A stretch of DNA of 64,000 bases. Source: Opisthorchis felineus (lineage: Eukaryota; Platyhelminthes; Trematoda; Opisthorchiida; Opisthorchiidae). The stretch covers positions 1 through 64,000 of the forward strand of contig SJOL01001452.1 in NCBI GenBank assembly GCA_004794785.1, read 5' to 3'. The translations under genes were made by a program, and so were the position numbers. Below are positions 10,467-22,049 of this stretch, piece after piece; the stretch's first letter is position 1; each line of letters opens with the position of its first letter. The notes beneath the pieces are model-generated. The model did no database searches, was not told the origin of the DNA, and worked only from the letters and a program-made list of their open reading frames with translations.

Positions 10467-11201
10467 TGTTGATTCCCCCTATGAATCAACGGTGAACAGC
10501 GGTAATTTTCCTTCGTGTTATGACTACTCGTGAGTAGCGTGACTTACGCCCGTTTATTATGATGCCGTTTGTTTCCTTGCTGCTTGTTTGCCCCCCGTTT
10601 CGCCCCTGCTTAAGGTCCGCTTATCCTTCAGTAACTGATGTAGATACTTCGTTGCGCGTCCGTCAGTACTTGCAAGTTCGTCTCAGTTGTACCTATTTTC
10701 GAGCGTCCACTCCGACGGAAAAGCGGATCGACCGGGTATCGAACCCAGAGCTCCCGAACACCAGGCAGACGAGTTGCCCACTACACCAACCTGACACCTA
10801 GGCGAGTCCATTTTTTGTATTACCCATGTACCGCACCTGCCAGATAGCCTTTGGCGAGATTTGCTTTAAACGGGCGAAACCGCGCAATCTGAATTGTCAC
10901 GTGACACAAGCTAGCGCCTCACGCCACCAACCAAAAGACAGTCCCTTACCTCCCAAACGTACTGATTTTCTGCGCCGTTATCTCTCTATACAGCCAGCTC
11001 ACACTGACAGACTGTCCGTATATGTATGTTTGTACATTGTTTAGTGCTTACTTGTTGTTTCTTCTAGAAATCCCTGCTGCTTCAGTGGCTATTTTCCAAT
11101 CCTGCCGATTGCGTCATTATTGACTGTACGTTTGCTTTATTCATGATGCTTACTAACCCGTTTGTCTGTAGAACCAGTTCCTGTCAGTCCTCAATACATC
11201 A
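10467..11201 (+). repeat. BEL/Pao-type LTR, solo or truncated element
   Basis: 735 bp that aligns along its length with the LTR at 28458-29195 and, inverted, with 29697-30125. Shared blocks include GACTACTCGTGAGTAG, a TTTTGAGTG/TTTCGAGCG segment, CACGTGACAC and the end TCTCAATACA/TCCTCAATACA. It begins TGTTGATTCC and ends CATCA. No gag follows at 11202, so it looks solo. A candidate target duplication was looked for without a convincing 5-bp match. Confidence 0.65.
10726..10797 (-). repeat. tRNA-like segment inside the BEL/Pao LTR
   Basis: On the minus strand there is a pol III A-box-like block (TGGTGTAGTGGGC) and a perfect B-box arm (CTGGG, loop TTCGATA, CCCGG). A possible anticodon arm lies between them, but the acceptor strands do not pair. 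It is therefore not a functional tRNA. The two other LTR copies are different and shorter at this place, so this is either a small insertion or a tRNA-like remnant that decayed in the others. Confidence 0.35.
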
Positions 11202-13231
11202 TCTGCTGACCCCGTCTGTCTGCTCCTACTGCCTACTGGCTACGAACTGCGTATAGTCTAATAGCCGCAATCGTCCTATGAGATCCATAAACGCCCGGAT
11301 CTTACACCGGGTATACGACAAGTGTACTTGTGCCCCCTACCAACATACGACACAGGCACACAAATTTCAGCAATGAAATCCATCTACTTCAAATTTCCCG
11401 CCAAATACTCAGGCCATTACATCCAAGAGCGACGTGGAGAAAGAGCCAGCTTTTGCGGTTAAAACGCGAAATTTGTGTTCCGTTCAACAAAATAGGTCGG
11501 GATATTGTAGAAATAACACAGAGCTTACGCGGGTGAGGGCCATAAATGAAACCGGTGCCACCCGAGCGACAGTTGCGAGGCTTGAATGCCTATGAAATGC
11601 CGCCAAAATATATTCAGCCAAGTTTCAAATAGATGACGATAACTTAAGGCGATCCTGGTGTCCCGGAAAGTTAATGAGAAGTGCTAAGTTGCTATGCTGA
11701 GTTAGCCTCCATCGTTCCATTCTTTTAGAGAAATTTTGAATATACGCCGAAGGAGGATGGGGGTAGTACTTTAGAAGTGAGTGAAGTTCTGACATCGAGT
11801 GCATGGTATAAGGTTAATCCGACAGTCATCCACACTGCTTCTAGAACCCACTTCAGCTCTGTTTTAGGTGCCTTGTTATGCGAATCCCCGTGCTGGCAGT
11901 CATGCTATCCAACGCTTAAAGAGGAGTCTTTCACGCTTTTTTCGATTGTACCCTTCAGGTGAACCGAAGCCGCTGAACATAAGAACACACCCGACCAGGG
12001 AAGCCTGGACGAAAGCCTGTAACTTGATTTCAATGCATGAGTCTGGATGAAATGGACTTCCATGGTCACGTAACCAATCAGACTGCCGTTCAGGCCTTCG
12101 TGTGATTTGGGTGTGGGTGGTGTCCCACATGATGATGGGCTGTGGCCTACCCAAAAAATACAAGTTAGCGTTCGTTTAGGATGACAATTTCCATATCAGA
12201 TTTACAAATACCAGTGACAGAACTGTTTTAGAATGGAAAGTACCACCGACTAACATCCTTGTGGTGCATAAATTTTGCGATGAAAAGGTTATGGACCATC
12301 TCAAAGATCTCATTAATTTCGTGTCAAAAGTAAGTGTTGGAGAATAATGTACGGCTGATGCTATTACCACAACCTCACAAAGAATTTCTGGTTTCCTCTT
12401 ATACAAACTGCAACCGTGCAATAAATACCTCATTTTCGAATGTATAGTTATACATCGTCGCTGTGTGGCGCCTTTGGTATCGCTGATTTGTGTCGACAAT
12501 ATTCGCATAACGTGCATGTAGAAACCGTGTAAGTTACCGAATATTACATGAGAAAGATGTGGCACCTCAGGCAAAGACGGAGTGCAGCTTGAACGAACAC
12601 ATAAAAACACTGTTTCAGTGCACATAAGCCAAAGTAAAGTTACATTTGTTAGTAACATCGTACAGAGCCTTTCATGAACATCTCATAGGCCACAAAAATG
12701 AAAAATCGAAAAGTTGTAATAGTGATATTCGTAATGTACGTATTTTTATTTGCACTTAATTGTGAGTCCTATAGAATCTGGCACCTTTCCTAGTCCGGCA
12801 CAACACCAGCAACTTGCTCATCCCCTCAAGTTCGAGGCACTATCAATATATGTGCTTCGTACTCCGGCTCTTTGAACCTGATTCCTTCTGAGGCCAAAAC
12901 TGACGTACCAACTGGATGAATCCTTTCTCCCCGACTGTCCCGCTCTGGATTTCGTGCTCCACTAGTCTTCGAGGGCCTACCGCATAATTTCAACTAGATG
13001 TTTAATTTGCGCACATCGATGTGCGCAACCGATCGGTTAGTGCGCGCCACCCGCCTGACGTACGGTGCGTGCTCCAGTTGTCGGTCCACAGTCCGTGCGC
13101 TTCGTCCATCAGAACACATACACGACCCTTTGAAGCAAAGAAACTCATGACAACCCCTTCCCGACGTTTGTGATCACATGACGTGATCGGCTGGTCAACA
13201 ACATAGCAAAACAATCAGTCGGTTGTTCCAT
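11202..13231. other. Unassigned stretch
   Basis: Two kilobases with no recognisable protein, RNA or repeat. The longest open frame is 160 codons (12176-12658, minus). It is rich in Leu, Ser and Cys and shows no family motif; I do not consider it a gene. Confidence 0.4.
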
Positions 13232-13395
13232 CCTTTCGTTGCCTAGCTGCTATGCCACCCGAAGGAAGCACGAGGGCTGGGATATTGCCAGGTTGCTCAA
13301 GCCTAGACAGGAGCAGTCGAGATGCTGAGGTTTGGATCGAACCACGGACCTTCCGGTCCATAAGTTGGCGCTTTAACCACAGCTTTCTCGAGCTC
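13232..13395 (-). repeat. tRNA-derived SINE, copy 1
   Basis: Head at 13395, reading left. A-box region GAAAGCTGTGGTTAAAGC, then ACCGGAAGGTCCGTGGTTCGATCC (within 13340-13375) containing the B box, then the family body with CAACCTGGCAATATCCC and GTGGCATAGCAGCTAGGC. Five further copies occur in the window. The + strand copies at 15361, 33275 and 36485 show the same order. Confidence 0.8.
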
Positions 13396-15292
13396 GGGTG
13401 ATCGTGAATGTGTTTTACTTCAAAAGGTTGAGAACCGGGTGAAGCCTTTGAACATGTGGAAGTGGATTGAAATGCCGAGTGAGCATGTTAGCGGCAGTGC
13501 GGTAGGGCAATTACGACGCCTTGTCCATTCCTACAGCAATGCAGGGCCTGGAGGCACCCCCGCTGATCTCAACCGTTTGTGCTGAGTGAGGCCAGTGGGC
13601 TCTCTATTAGCGCTTGAGTATTGTCCTGCTCTGACGTTATGCAACGCATGTGCATCCACACAGCAATTCAAAGCCTTGAACGTCGTTGCTTTTCTGGTTC
13701 GAGCCGAGACTGCGGGATAAGTAAAGAGGACTGGAGAGCGTGCGGGGTTCCAAGGTATTCACATATCGCACCTCGACAGCTAAACTCTCAGTCTACTTAG
13801 CCATCTGAGAAGTCAGAGAGAGGAGAGTATGAAGAATTGCTCAGCAGTGCCATACCACATGTCGCTCAGAAATATTTGAAGGAAATGGGGTACCTTCCCT
13901 CTGGCGAAATCCATTTGCAGTATCCACGATTCGATTATCCGGAAAGGTGGCTTGCGTTTTGTACGTGGTTTCTGAATAGTCACCACCGCCCAGGTCTAGA
14001 TGAAACCAAGGTGGTTTGCCACTGAAGCCTGTTGGTTTGAATTGTCGGATTGTACGTCTGCATTGTTACTCTCTTCTATCTGTTTCACATTCAGCGTACC
14101 ATATTTTACTGTATTTTACCGCACATTCGTTTTTTTATTGAATTTACTTTTGTGGTACATATGCACATATGTAACTGCCCCGCCCTAAAATTGGACATTT
14201 CGGCGTGTTAAGGCTAAATTAGTGCTATAAGCGACGCTCTCTGACCGCCTTACAGGACAAGATGGACAATGGCCAGCGCCGGCTAGTCATATATATACGT
14301 AGAGTGAGTCTTATAATTGGTGCGGACTGCGAGACCACATTTTGTATCCATTATGGGCTTCAGTTGTTCAGTTTTACCCATGTGGCTTGAGAATTATGAG
14401 CATGCTGATGGCTTTGAGGCTGTCTCCTGTTCACCTACTGGCTTTTTCCGCACTAGCTTACATCGTGAACAGAGCGTTCATTTGGCTTCAAATGCTGCTC
14501 AGCTCTCATCGAGACGCGACGTAATCGTGATGCGACGGCTTGCATGCCTCAGTAACCCATCGAACTGTACTGGAGGATACCTATTCAACATCCACAGAGT
14601 CTCCTACAAGGTTAGTCAACGGATAGATGTCTGACAAACAAAGTCTCCTGACCCTCCAGGCTGGGGTTCAGAACAGGTGTTTGTTTGGGCTACTTGCATA
14701 ATCTAAAAACAACCGGTGGTTCTTTGTGGTCAGGTTCTTGAACTGAAAATTTCTATAGAGAACTTTAATCGTCGTCCTGTCTATGTTTGGGCGTCTTGGC
14801 AGTATCTCGCCCATATACAACCGCGAACCTCACAAATGAAAGTACTTTCATGCCGCATAGGCCGTTGCATGCTGACATCTACCTAATCTTATTCGCTGTA
14901 TCCTCACTCGTGTGGATCCCAGCTGTAGGCGCGTTAGACACGCACGCTGTTGCACGCAACTACTGAAATCTACCGCTCTGTGTGCGCTATTCGCACGTCG
15001 CTATCCTATTTTTACTGTAGGATGAAAACTCACAGTGGTTGAAATACTGAACGCTCTTTGTTTATCGTGGCTATTTATGTACAAGCGAATTGTAGCTCCG
15101 ATTCATTGAAACAAACCTGCCGAAAACTGTCTACCCTCTTGACCACCTGGAGGAGCTAGGACAGCCGTAATAGCCGGAGGTTTCAATGCGCAGGTATGCA
15201 CAGTTCATTAAAGGCAAGCCCCGATGATGTGTTCAGTCAGTACACAAAACGCAATGATGGTAGTGAACGTCCCTTACAATTTTCTGTTGGTC
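13396..15292. other. Unassigned stretch
   Basis: No coding or repeat assignment. Open frames up to 105 codons (14317-14634, +) lack motifs. A short phrase near 14640 (tcctgaccctccaggctgg) resembles one at 22098, so fragments of a shared repeat may be present. Confidence 0.35.
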
Positions 15293-15346
15293 ATCAATTA
15301 TTTCTCGGCGGTATTGAGTTTACAGTACCGCTGAGAAATAATTGAT
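15293..15346. repeat. 54-nt hairpin, 21-bp arms with one mismatch
   Basis: Left arm 15293-15313 and right arm 15326-15346 are inverted repeats differing at one base, around a 12-nt loop (TTGAGTTTACAG). It ends 14 bp before a SINE head. Size and shape would suit a small RNA hairpin or the remains of a palindromic transposon end; nothing decides between them. Confidence 0.7.
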
Positions 15347-15360
15347 ACTGGGTCTATAGG

Positions 15361-15543
15361 GGTTGAGATGGCTTAGTGGTTAAGGCGTGAATTTACTGAC
15401 TGGAAGGTTCCTGGTTCGAACCCGACCTCTGCATCTCGATTTACCCTGTTTAGGCTTGGGCAACCTGGCAGTATCCCAGATCTTGTGCTTCCTTCGGGCG
15501 GCATGGCAGCTAGGCACCGAAAGGATGTTGCAGCTGAACGACG
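15361..15543 (+). repeat. tRNA-derived SINE, copy 2
   Basis: Head AGATGGCTTAGTGGTTAAGG (A box), then GGTTCGAACCCGACC (B box), body with CAACCTGGCAGTATCCCAG and GGCATGGCAGCTAGGCACC, tail GCAGCTGAACGAC. One of the better-preserved copies. Confidence 0.85.
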
Positions 15544-16154
15544 ACTGGGTTTAGATAGAGTTAGCGCTGTTGTGCTACCTGGCTCCACTCACCACTCAGC
15601 ATCCAGGAAAGAGTCGAAACAATGGTTCTGTGAGGTCTACCTCCAAATACCGTTTTTCGGAAGCATAGCTTTCGGTGTTCTCTGCTGGGTCAATATTGCC
15701 GATGATTTTTCGTTCTCAAACGATGATCATGTGAGTTTATTTGAATTCTTTTCGGAATTCCCAGGCACCATTTGCCGTACGGATAAAAGCTTTTACGGCA
15801 CCTCACTAATCCTGCCTTTTCACTCTCTACTTGGGCTTCTTCCTCAATGATTGTGTGGTATTTTGGCACCGGTGTCTACTTTGGGTACATTGTTGTCCAT
15901 GATGATGACTGCCATAAAGGAATCCCTAATCCAGTAGAGGAACCATACCAAAACCCCCCACGACTATTCATCCAACCTAATCGACTACTTCAGTGCAGGA
16001 ATCTAACCAAATTATTCAAAGGCTTCAAACATTGTCCCCCCCTCTCTCGATCGATGCATGTTGTGTCTCCGGAACAAGCCGCTCCAGACAAACTCAGTTT
16101 CCTCGCACTTCACTCCGGGTGTATGGTGATCCTGATAGTTGGAACTGTGTCTTC
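15544..16154. other. Unassigned stretch between SINE and LINE
   Basis: Open frames of 113-121 codons exist on the + strand but show no RT or endonuclease motif. It may be the eroded upstream part of the LINE at 16155. Confidence 0.35.
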
Positions 16155-17090
16155 GACAGCTAACAATGACCGTTTTTCCCGATCCTAGGGGTGCTTTTGA
16201 CTTCGTTGGTCGTCTGAAGCTGTGACACGGTCTTGTTGCTTATAAAAGCTATGTAAGTGTACGTGTCCACGGCGAATTTTCTCCTAGGTTCACCGAATCT
16301 AGTGGTTTCATGCAGGGATGTCTTCTGTCGCCCTTCTTCCTCAACTTCGTAACCAGTTTGCTGCTTGAGTCTTCACCTTCCTGTAACACATTGGGATCGA
16401 AGTACTCCCGGGACGTTCGCTCACAGACTTTGAGTTTCTCTTCTTGGCTTGGACCCTTTAGAAGATAGGTGTAAAGCGTCGCTGCAAGACTGGGTGACAT
16501 CAAAGGCAAACCTCATGCCTGCAGATGAACCGATTGATGGGGTGGATAATTTCGTCTGTCTGGACGGTTGCCTAGGTATCTGTGGACTGGTGAGAGATTT
16601 GGAAAGGTCGAACAGTGTTTGCCAACCTCCAACATTTGGAACGCCGAAGTGACATCATCTTGGTTGTCATGGGTAGAGTGTACGATGCTGTGGTTCAATC
16701 TGCGTCATCTTATGCGTCACAAAGGTAACTACTGCGTGCAGACGGCCTTTGAAGACCGTACTTGAACATCGGTGCCTCCGAAACATTGCGGAAGTCTAAT
16801 GGGGGCATCGGGTCAGTGACTATGGGGTACGCTGATGGTTTTCGGGAAAGTTAACTCCATCGACGGGACAGCTGGTCATGCTACACGGGTTACGCCGATT
16901 AGACCATATATTTCGTGTGCCAGATAACCGCTTGCCTCTTAGAGCCCTCTTGGTCTAGCTTTGTATCGGATGAAGACGACCTAGATGCGGTGAGTCCATG
17001 AATTGTCATCGAAGCACGAAGGTCCCCACCAGTCAACGAAGTTGCGTTGCTAACTGCCGTCTCTCCTGCCATGCCAAACAAATAGGATAG
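16155..17090 (+). pseudogene. RTE-type LINE fragment A: RT palm to C-terminus
   Basis: Reading across frames on the + strand: FPDPRGAFDFVGRLKL (RT block A, normally F-x-D-F-x-A-A-F-D-S), then VHGEFSPRF and SSGFMQGCLLSPFFLNF (block B, normally S-G-V-R-Q-G-C). Further right come SKANLMPADEP, DNFVCLDGCL, EHRCLRNIAEV and DHIFRVPDNRLPLRALL, the C-terminal segment typical of flatworm RTE elements. Several frameshifts and stops interrupt it. The endonuclease part is absent. Confidence 0.7.
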
Positions 17091-18065
17091 TTTGCCATTA
17101 GTGAACTCACTGAGTGATCACTTCGAACGCATGGATCTTATTCCCTCATTCTCCTTGCTGAACGGAGTTTTGGCAACGGGAACCGCTTCACTTCGGTTCA
17201 CGGTTTGGTAGTTGAAAAACCTAACTGAAGGCATCGTCCTCTGCTCTATGGAAGTTTGAGGCGTAGTCAATTTATATCCGCCAAGGATAGCCACGTCTCG
17301 AAGGAAACCTGGAGGGACCGGCAAGAAATACTATGCACACGATATACAGCCTTTGCGTAAAGTTTCCAAAGCAAACAGTTGCTCTTCTCCACTGTACGGC
17401 TCCGCCTCACTCAGAACAATCTACCTTAACAGCACCTACGGGAATCGCGTTATCAGAAGTTATAGCGGGTATTAATTGCTGACAGGGTTTCGGGAAATAC
17501 TGGTTACAAGCAAGCAACCACTTACCACCATGACGAATCGTTAGCAGCGAGCGACACATAAATGCTCTTTGGTCAGGGATACGACCTGCTCCAAAACCAC
17601 GTGTTCATTCTGTCCAGGATGATGCCTGATTATCAGCTTTTTAACGAGATTATTCGATGACTGAATAGCCGGACATTTTGTTTTAAGAGCAGTCCTTTCG
17701 TTTTCAGAACGTCCTCTAACTCGTAAGACGCTTTGGTCGTCGACGGTTTCAACTCAAATTGAATTGCACAGCACAACTGTTTCTGTTGTTTAACACTACT
17801 GACTCATTGGTAAGTAGAGTAAGTTGTTCAGATGTCGCCTTTGTGGTGCGTGGCTGTTATGCAAATCGAATAAACCACCAGGGCTGCGCTACTGGCCACT
17901 CTTGAGCTCCCAGTCTTGAGCTCGTACCGTGAAGTCACATTTTAGCTGTTCCACGAAGGTATAAGCTACACAATAAGGTTGGAAACTGGCTCTAACTACG
18001 CGGTAGATAGTCGTTCATGTAATAGGGGAAGTGTACGAATATACGAGATATAGCGAAAAATAAAT
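17091..18065. other. Unassigned stretch
   Basis: Follows the C-terminus of LINE fragment A and may contain its 3' end. No motif, tail or inverted repeat recognised. Confidence 0.35.
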
Positions 18066-18230
18066 CGTTCAGCCGTAGCACCCTTTCGGTGCCTAGCTGC
18101 CATGCCATCCGAAGAAAACACGAGGCCTGGGGTACTGCCAGGTTGCCCAGACCTAGGCATGGGAAGTCGAGGTCGAACTACGGATCTTCCGGTCGGTAAA
18201 TTCGCGCTGTAACCACTGAGCCATTTCGAC
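18066..18230 (-). repeat. tRNA-derived SINE, copy 3
   Basis: Head near 18230 (ATGGCTCAGTGGTTACAGC on the minus strand), B-box region GTAGTTCGACC (one base lost from the arm), body CAACCTGGCAGTACCCC and GGATGGCATGGCAGCTAGG, tail GCTGAACGAT. Confidence 0.8.
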
Positions 18231-18349
18231 ATAGCGAATTTACCTGGCAATCACTGGTTGCAGCTTAGTACAAAGTTTGTAGCTTACAAACTCAGGAGAG
18301 GACTTTGAATCAGTCACACTTGTAGACCTAGTAACGTCTACTGCCACAG

Positions 18350-18765
18350 TCCAGTCGGTTTTGTCTGCAGTGGGTTAAACTTCGGCTGGCCAGTGAGAGT
18401 CATCGCCAATGGAGAATGGATGGTTGATTTGGAATAGGCTGATGGTATCGTCCTGTTGGGTGGTGACCTACACTGAATAATCCAATTCACTACGCAGCAC
18501 TAGTAGAATTGGATATCATTACGTCAAAGACCAAGTTTTCCGCCTTTCTGGACGCACCTGTCCAGTTTCCTAACATATGGGGTGAAACAATCCAGCACAA
18601 CAAGTTGCTGACTTGAAATATCTTAGTTCCAACATCTTATCCAATTCAGGACCGTACATTTTCAATTGCGACGTCCTTAGCCAAGACGAACTAACCGAGA
18701 TAACTAAGCTACTAAACTACCGAGTATTCAGGTGAAGATAGTATGCTGGTAGAAATCTACAACGC
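18350..18765 (+). pseudogene. RTE-type LINE fragment B: RT active site and C-terminal part
   Basis: The + strand reads DLE, a TAG stop, then ADGIVLLGGD at 18426-18470, which aligns to the RT block DLEYADDIVLLG. Tyr has become a stop and the second Asp is Gly, so catalysis is lost. It continues with SKTKFSAFLDAPVQF and the downstream thumb region. It stops abruptly where fragment C begins with an upstream RT block, so the two are separate copies placed head to tail. Confidence 0.65.
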
Positions 18766-18769
18766 CTGA

Positions 18770-20340
18770 TTGTGGACAGTCTTCGAACCTCTTCATAAGC
18801 TTTTCTGCTCAGCATGGGTAGCTGTAGTGTTCCCGGTGGATTGGGGTGCCTCCGTGCGACTACCGGTAATCAAAAAGGTGACAGAACGCTTTACAGGAAC
18901 TACCGGATATCAACGTAATACACGTCGCAGTCAAGACCTTTGCCATACTACTACTGCGCTGCTTCAGAGAAGTGAGTGAGGCTTACATCGTGGGGAGGAT
19001 TCCCTGCTGGCAGAGGTTGTGTTGACCAAGTATTCATGCTGCGCCGTGTTCCGCTACAAGATCCAGCAACCAATCAACCAATCGCCAGGTTGTGACGCCC
19101 TTTCGGTGTCTAGCTACCATGCCACCCGAAGGAGGCACGAGGGCTGAGATACTATCAGGTTGCTCAAGCCTAGACACAAGTAGTCAAGATGCTGAGGTTG
19201 GGTTCGAACCACGGGCATTCCGGTCAGTAAGTTCGCGTCTTAACTACTTAGTTTTCTCGAGCAGCCAGCGCTTGCTTTATTTACTTCCGCGCAACATTTG
19301 ACTTAGTCACCAGGATATGCTGTTCCCTCTTTAAAACTGAGGGCGTGCCAGATAAGCTGCTGAATCGCATCAGAGCCCAACACTCAGACACAATAGCCCG
19401 CAGGCGAGTATATGGGGTAGAGACTACGGCGTTTTCTTTAATCTCCGATGTTCGGCGATGCTGTCCACTTTCGTCAGTACTTTTCGCTGTCGCGGTTGTT
19501 TGGATAACTTCGCATATCCTAGGGTACCAGCAAGCCTTACCAAATGGATCGGACGTTGATTACGCCGTCGTAGCAAGGATCCGACAGAAATGTAGCCTGT
19601 CCTTGATCCTCCCAGCCACTACACTTTGCTGGTTTAACTTGAAATACATCATGGAAAGAAGGGGTTCTTCATAACAAGCATGGACGTCCAGTCTAGTTTG
19701 CTGATGTCAACCGAGAGCCCATAAACCAAATTGATTCCTTGAAGTGTTTCGCCCCACCATCCCCGCAGACTATCGAGCACGGTTCGCATTGACAACCTAA
19801 GGAAACCGTGCAGCTTAGAATCGAAACGCTCAAAAACAGGCCTTTGAATGAAACTCCTCGTGTAGTTCGCTACCGTCCGATCCGTGCTAACATTCGCATG
19901 TGCGACGTGGCGTCTCCGAGCTGTCGGCAATAGAAAAATCGAAGTATTTGACCACTTTTAAGGCGAACACTCTAAGTACGTGGGGACTACAGGGGATCCA
20001 CTGATGTCAGGGACCGCTGCGATAAGATTCTGCGCCCTCCCAAATTGACCTATCAAAGCAGACTACACTGCTTGGGACACGTCACCCGCAAACCAGACTG
20101 CGAACTATCTAAACTCATGCTGTCGTCACTGCCCTGCTCAAAATGACGCCTTCGCACCAAAGGACAATTAAAATTGAACGTTTACAGTTAGGACTGACAC
20201 TGAACTTATTGGCCTGCAGGTGGTCTACGGGGTCCAACAGTGGAATAGAAACTGGTTGATGTTGTTTGGGAACCTCACTGCAGGTCATGCCTCATGGACA
20301 GTAGCATTTCTGGATATTATCGGAGTTGACTCATCTCTCT
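18770..20340 (+). pseudogene. RTE-type LINE fragment C: RT through C-terminus, split by a SINE
   Basis: Starts with FPVDWGASVRLPVIKK, the RT block before NYRGISL, then GRGCVDQVFMLRR near 19010-19055. A minus-strand SINE interrupts at about 19088-19262, after which FRATFDLVTR, EGVPDKLLNRIRA, RVYGVETTAF and the block-B region continue. The catalytic YADD reads DVDYAVVA near 19555-19580. The C-terminus follows as RLHCLGHVTRKPDCELS near 20060-20110 and ends with QQWNRNWLMLFGNL near 20240. All steps agree with one RTE ORF carrying frameshifts. Confidence 0.7.
19088..19262 (-). repeat. tRNA-derived SINE, copy 4, nested in a LINE
   Basis: Head near 19262 on the minus strand, B box GGTTCGAACCC, body CAACCTGATAGTATCTCAG and GGTGGCATGGTAGCTAG. 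The RTE reading continues on both sides of it, which shows that it inserted after the LINE. Exact target duplications are not clear; GCCAG occurs at both borders. Confidence 0.8.
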
Positions 20341-20379
20341 GCAGAAGAAAGTCACCGTAGAGTGAAATCAGATAAACTG

Positions 20380-20400
20380 ACGGCCACACGATGTGGCCGT
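20380..20400. repeat. Perfect 9-bp hairpin in the LINE 3' region
   Basis: ACGGCCACA, loop CGA, TGTGGCCGT, about 110 bp after the last recognisable RTE codons of fragment C. LINEs often keep a 3' hairpin that their RT recognises; that role here is inference. Confidence 0.45.
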
Positions 20401-22049
20401 GTCATGTGTACGGTTTTCAGGACCGACCTTTCCTAACCCATCCTAACTCCGTTGAAGGTGGCATCGCTGCTTCCTCAACCATGGGCATGCTTGTCGCCTG
20501 TATAAAACACCTGACCACTATTCGCACCCCTATCACAGAGGACAGTATGACTTTATCCCCAGGCCTCATCGTGATACAATTTATCGCAGTACGTGGACCT
20601 ACAATTCTTCATCGAGTGTTCCCCGTTGGCCTTCGTGGAATGGTTTCAACTTTTGGAACGAAATCCTAGCCAGCCTGTGTGATCTCTGCTTCACGCAAGC
20701 CCGGCCACCACGTGGAGCTGACAGCTTTTTCTCTGGATTCATCAAGATAGTCTCTATCCAAATTGTCCAACTAACTGTTGGGATTGTAGGCACGTCAGAC
20801 TTGCCCTTGATCCTCCTTGTGCCTCATTTTTCTTTTGGTTAGAGTTCTTTGTTCAAATAAACTGTCAGTGTTCTTCGTTAGTGTTGCTGCTTATTATTGT
20901 TATGATGGTTAGTCGCTAATCAAGTAATTTGTGTACTTCACGTGTCCTCCCCATATGTAACGGTTATAGTACCTCGAGTTGCATTTGGTCAACACGTTTA
21001 TCCACAATTCTTTCTTCAGTGTATTCACGCAGATTTAATCTAGAGGCCTTTGGATCCTAACGTGACGGTACTGTTAGCGTAAGCACTTCAGTGACAATCC
21101 TGTCTTAATGCCTCGTAAACTGTAGTACTTCCCAGGGCCCCAAACCTTATGACCTACAGAACACTACCTGACTCAGTTCGGCTATATGATAAGCCCAACC
21201 AGAATAGACCAAATGACCCTACTGTGTCGTAGCGCGGATTATGTTCTGTAGCGATGTAGTAAATGAACATATAAGGTACGCGAATAGCACAACGGATAGG
21301 ATAGCGAATCAAAGACTATAAAATTAATGGAACACAAATCAAAACAAAAGTTTCGCATCTGTTACTGTCACACATCGAGTCACTGAAATAATCTCCTGGA
21401 CTGTTGAACTCTTCCTCCACCAGGCTTTTCATACCTGGCTACAAAAAAGTAATGTGTAGAAGTCATATGTACTACAATACCAATCCTGTGAGTCCATGCA
21501 TTTTTGTCTGCAGTATCCCAAGAAGCATGAACTTTCATTCCTTCCGCAATCTGCAACTCGATGAAGTCAGTGAATTAACTAAGTTTGAGCGAATTGAGGC
21601 CATACATTGCACAAATACCGCAGGTCACGCAGCGCTTTTATTCTAATGTACCGGTTTCAGCGTTATTCTACACATCGCATCACAATGGTTTTAGGCACGC
21701 CGGATCGATACATATAAGCCTGTCGCATCAGGATTTGCGACTACCGAAGCTCATCATCATTGGCAGCAATTCGTCGGTAGTGCATAGTAGAACTATGAAG
21801 GGAGAATACCATATTAAAGAGTAGAAATGTGTAGAGAGTTGAGGTCTAGCGCTTCGGGCAAGCCATGAAAAACAGGTGCCTACATCCTCGAATAACAGTG
21901 AAATAAACGGATCTCAGCGCCATATCAAAGTAAGACATTGTCAGAGCAATTGACGCAATATCCCCTCACGCAGACCGCAACTTGTAGTGGCGTAATGGTT
22001 TGGGACCCTCGGCAACTCATTGGGCTATACTAGAGAATGTCAATGCAGC
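20401..22049. other. Unassigned stretch
   Basis: No motif or repeat identified over 1.6 kb. Open frames at 20391-20669, 21404-21646 and 21585-21824 (+) show no family signature and are probably chance. Confidence 0.35.

Noticed and set aside
10726..10797. Functional tRNA gene
   Set aside because: The acceptor strands do not pair and the segment lies inside an LTR copy.
12176..12658. 160-codon minus-strand open frame
   Set aside because: No domain, no start or splice context, composition like translated non-coding AT-rich DNA, and no repeat of it elsewhere in the window.
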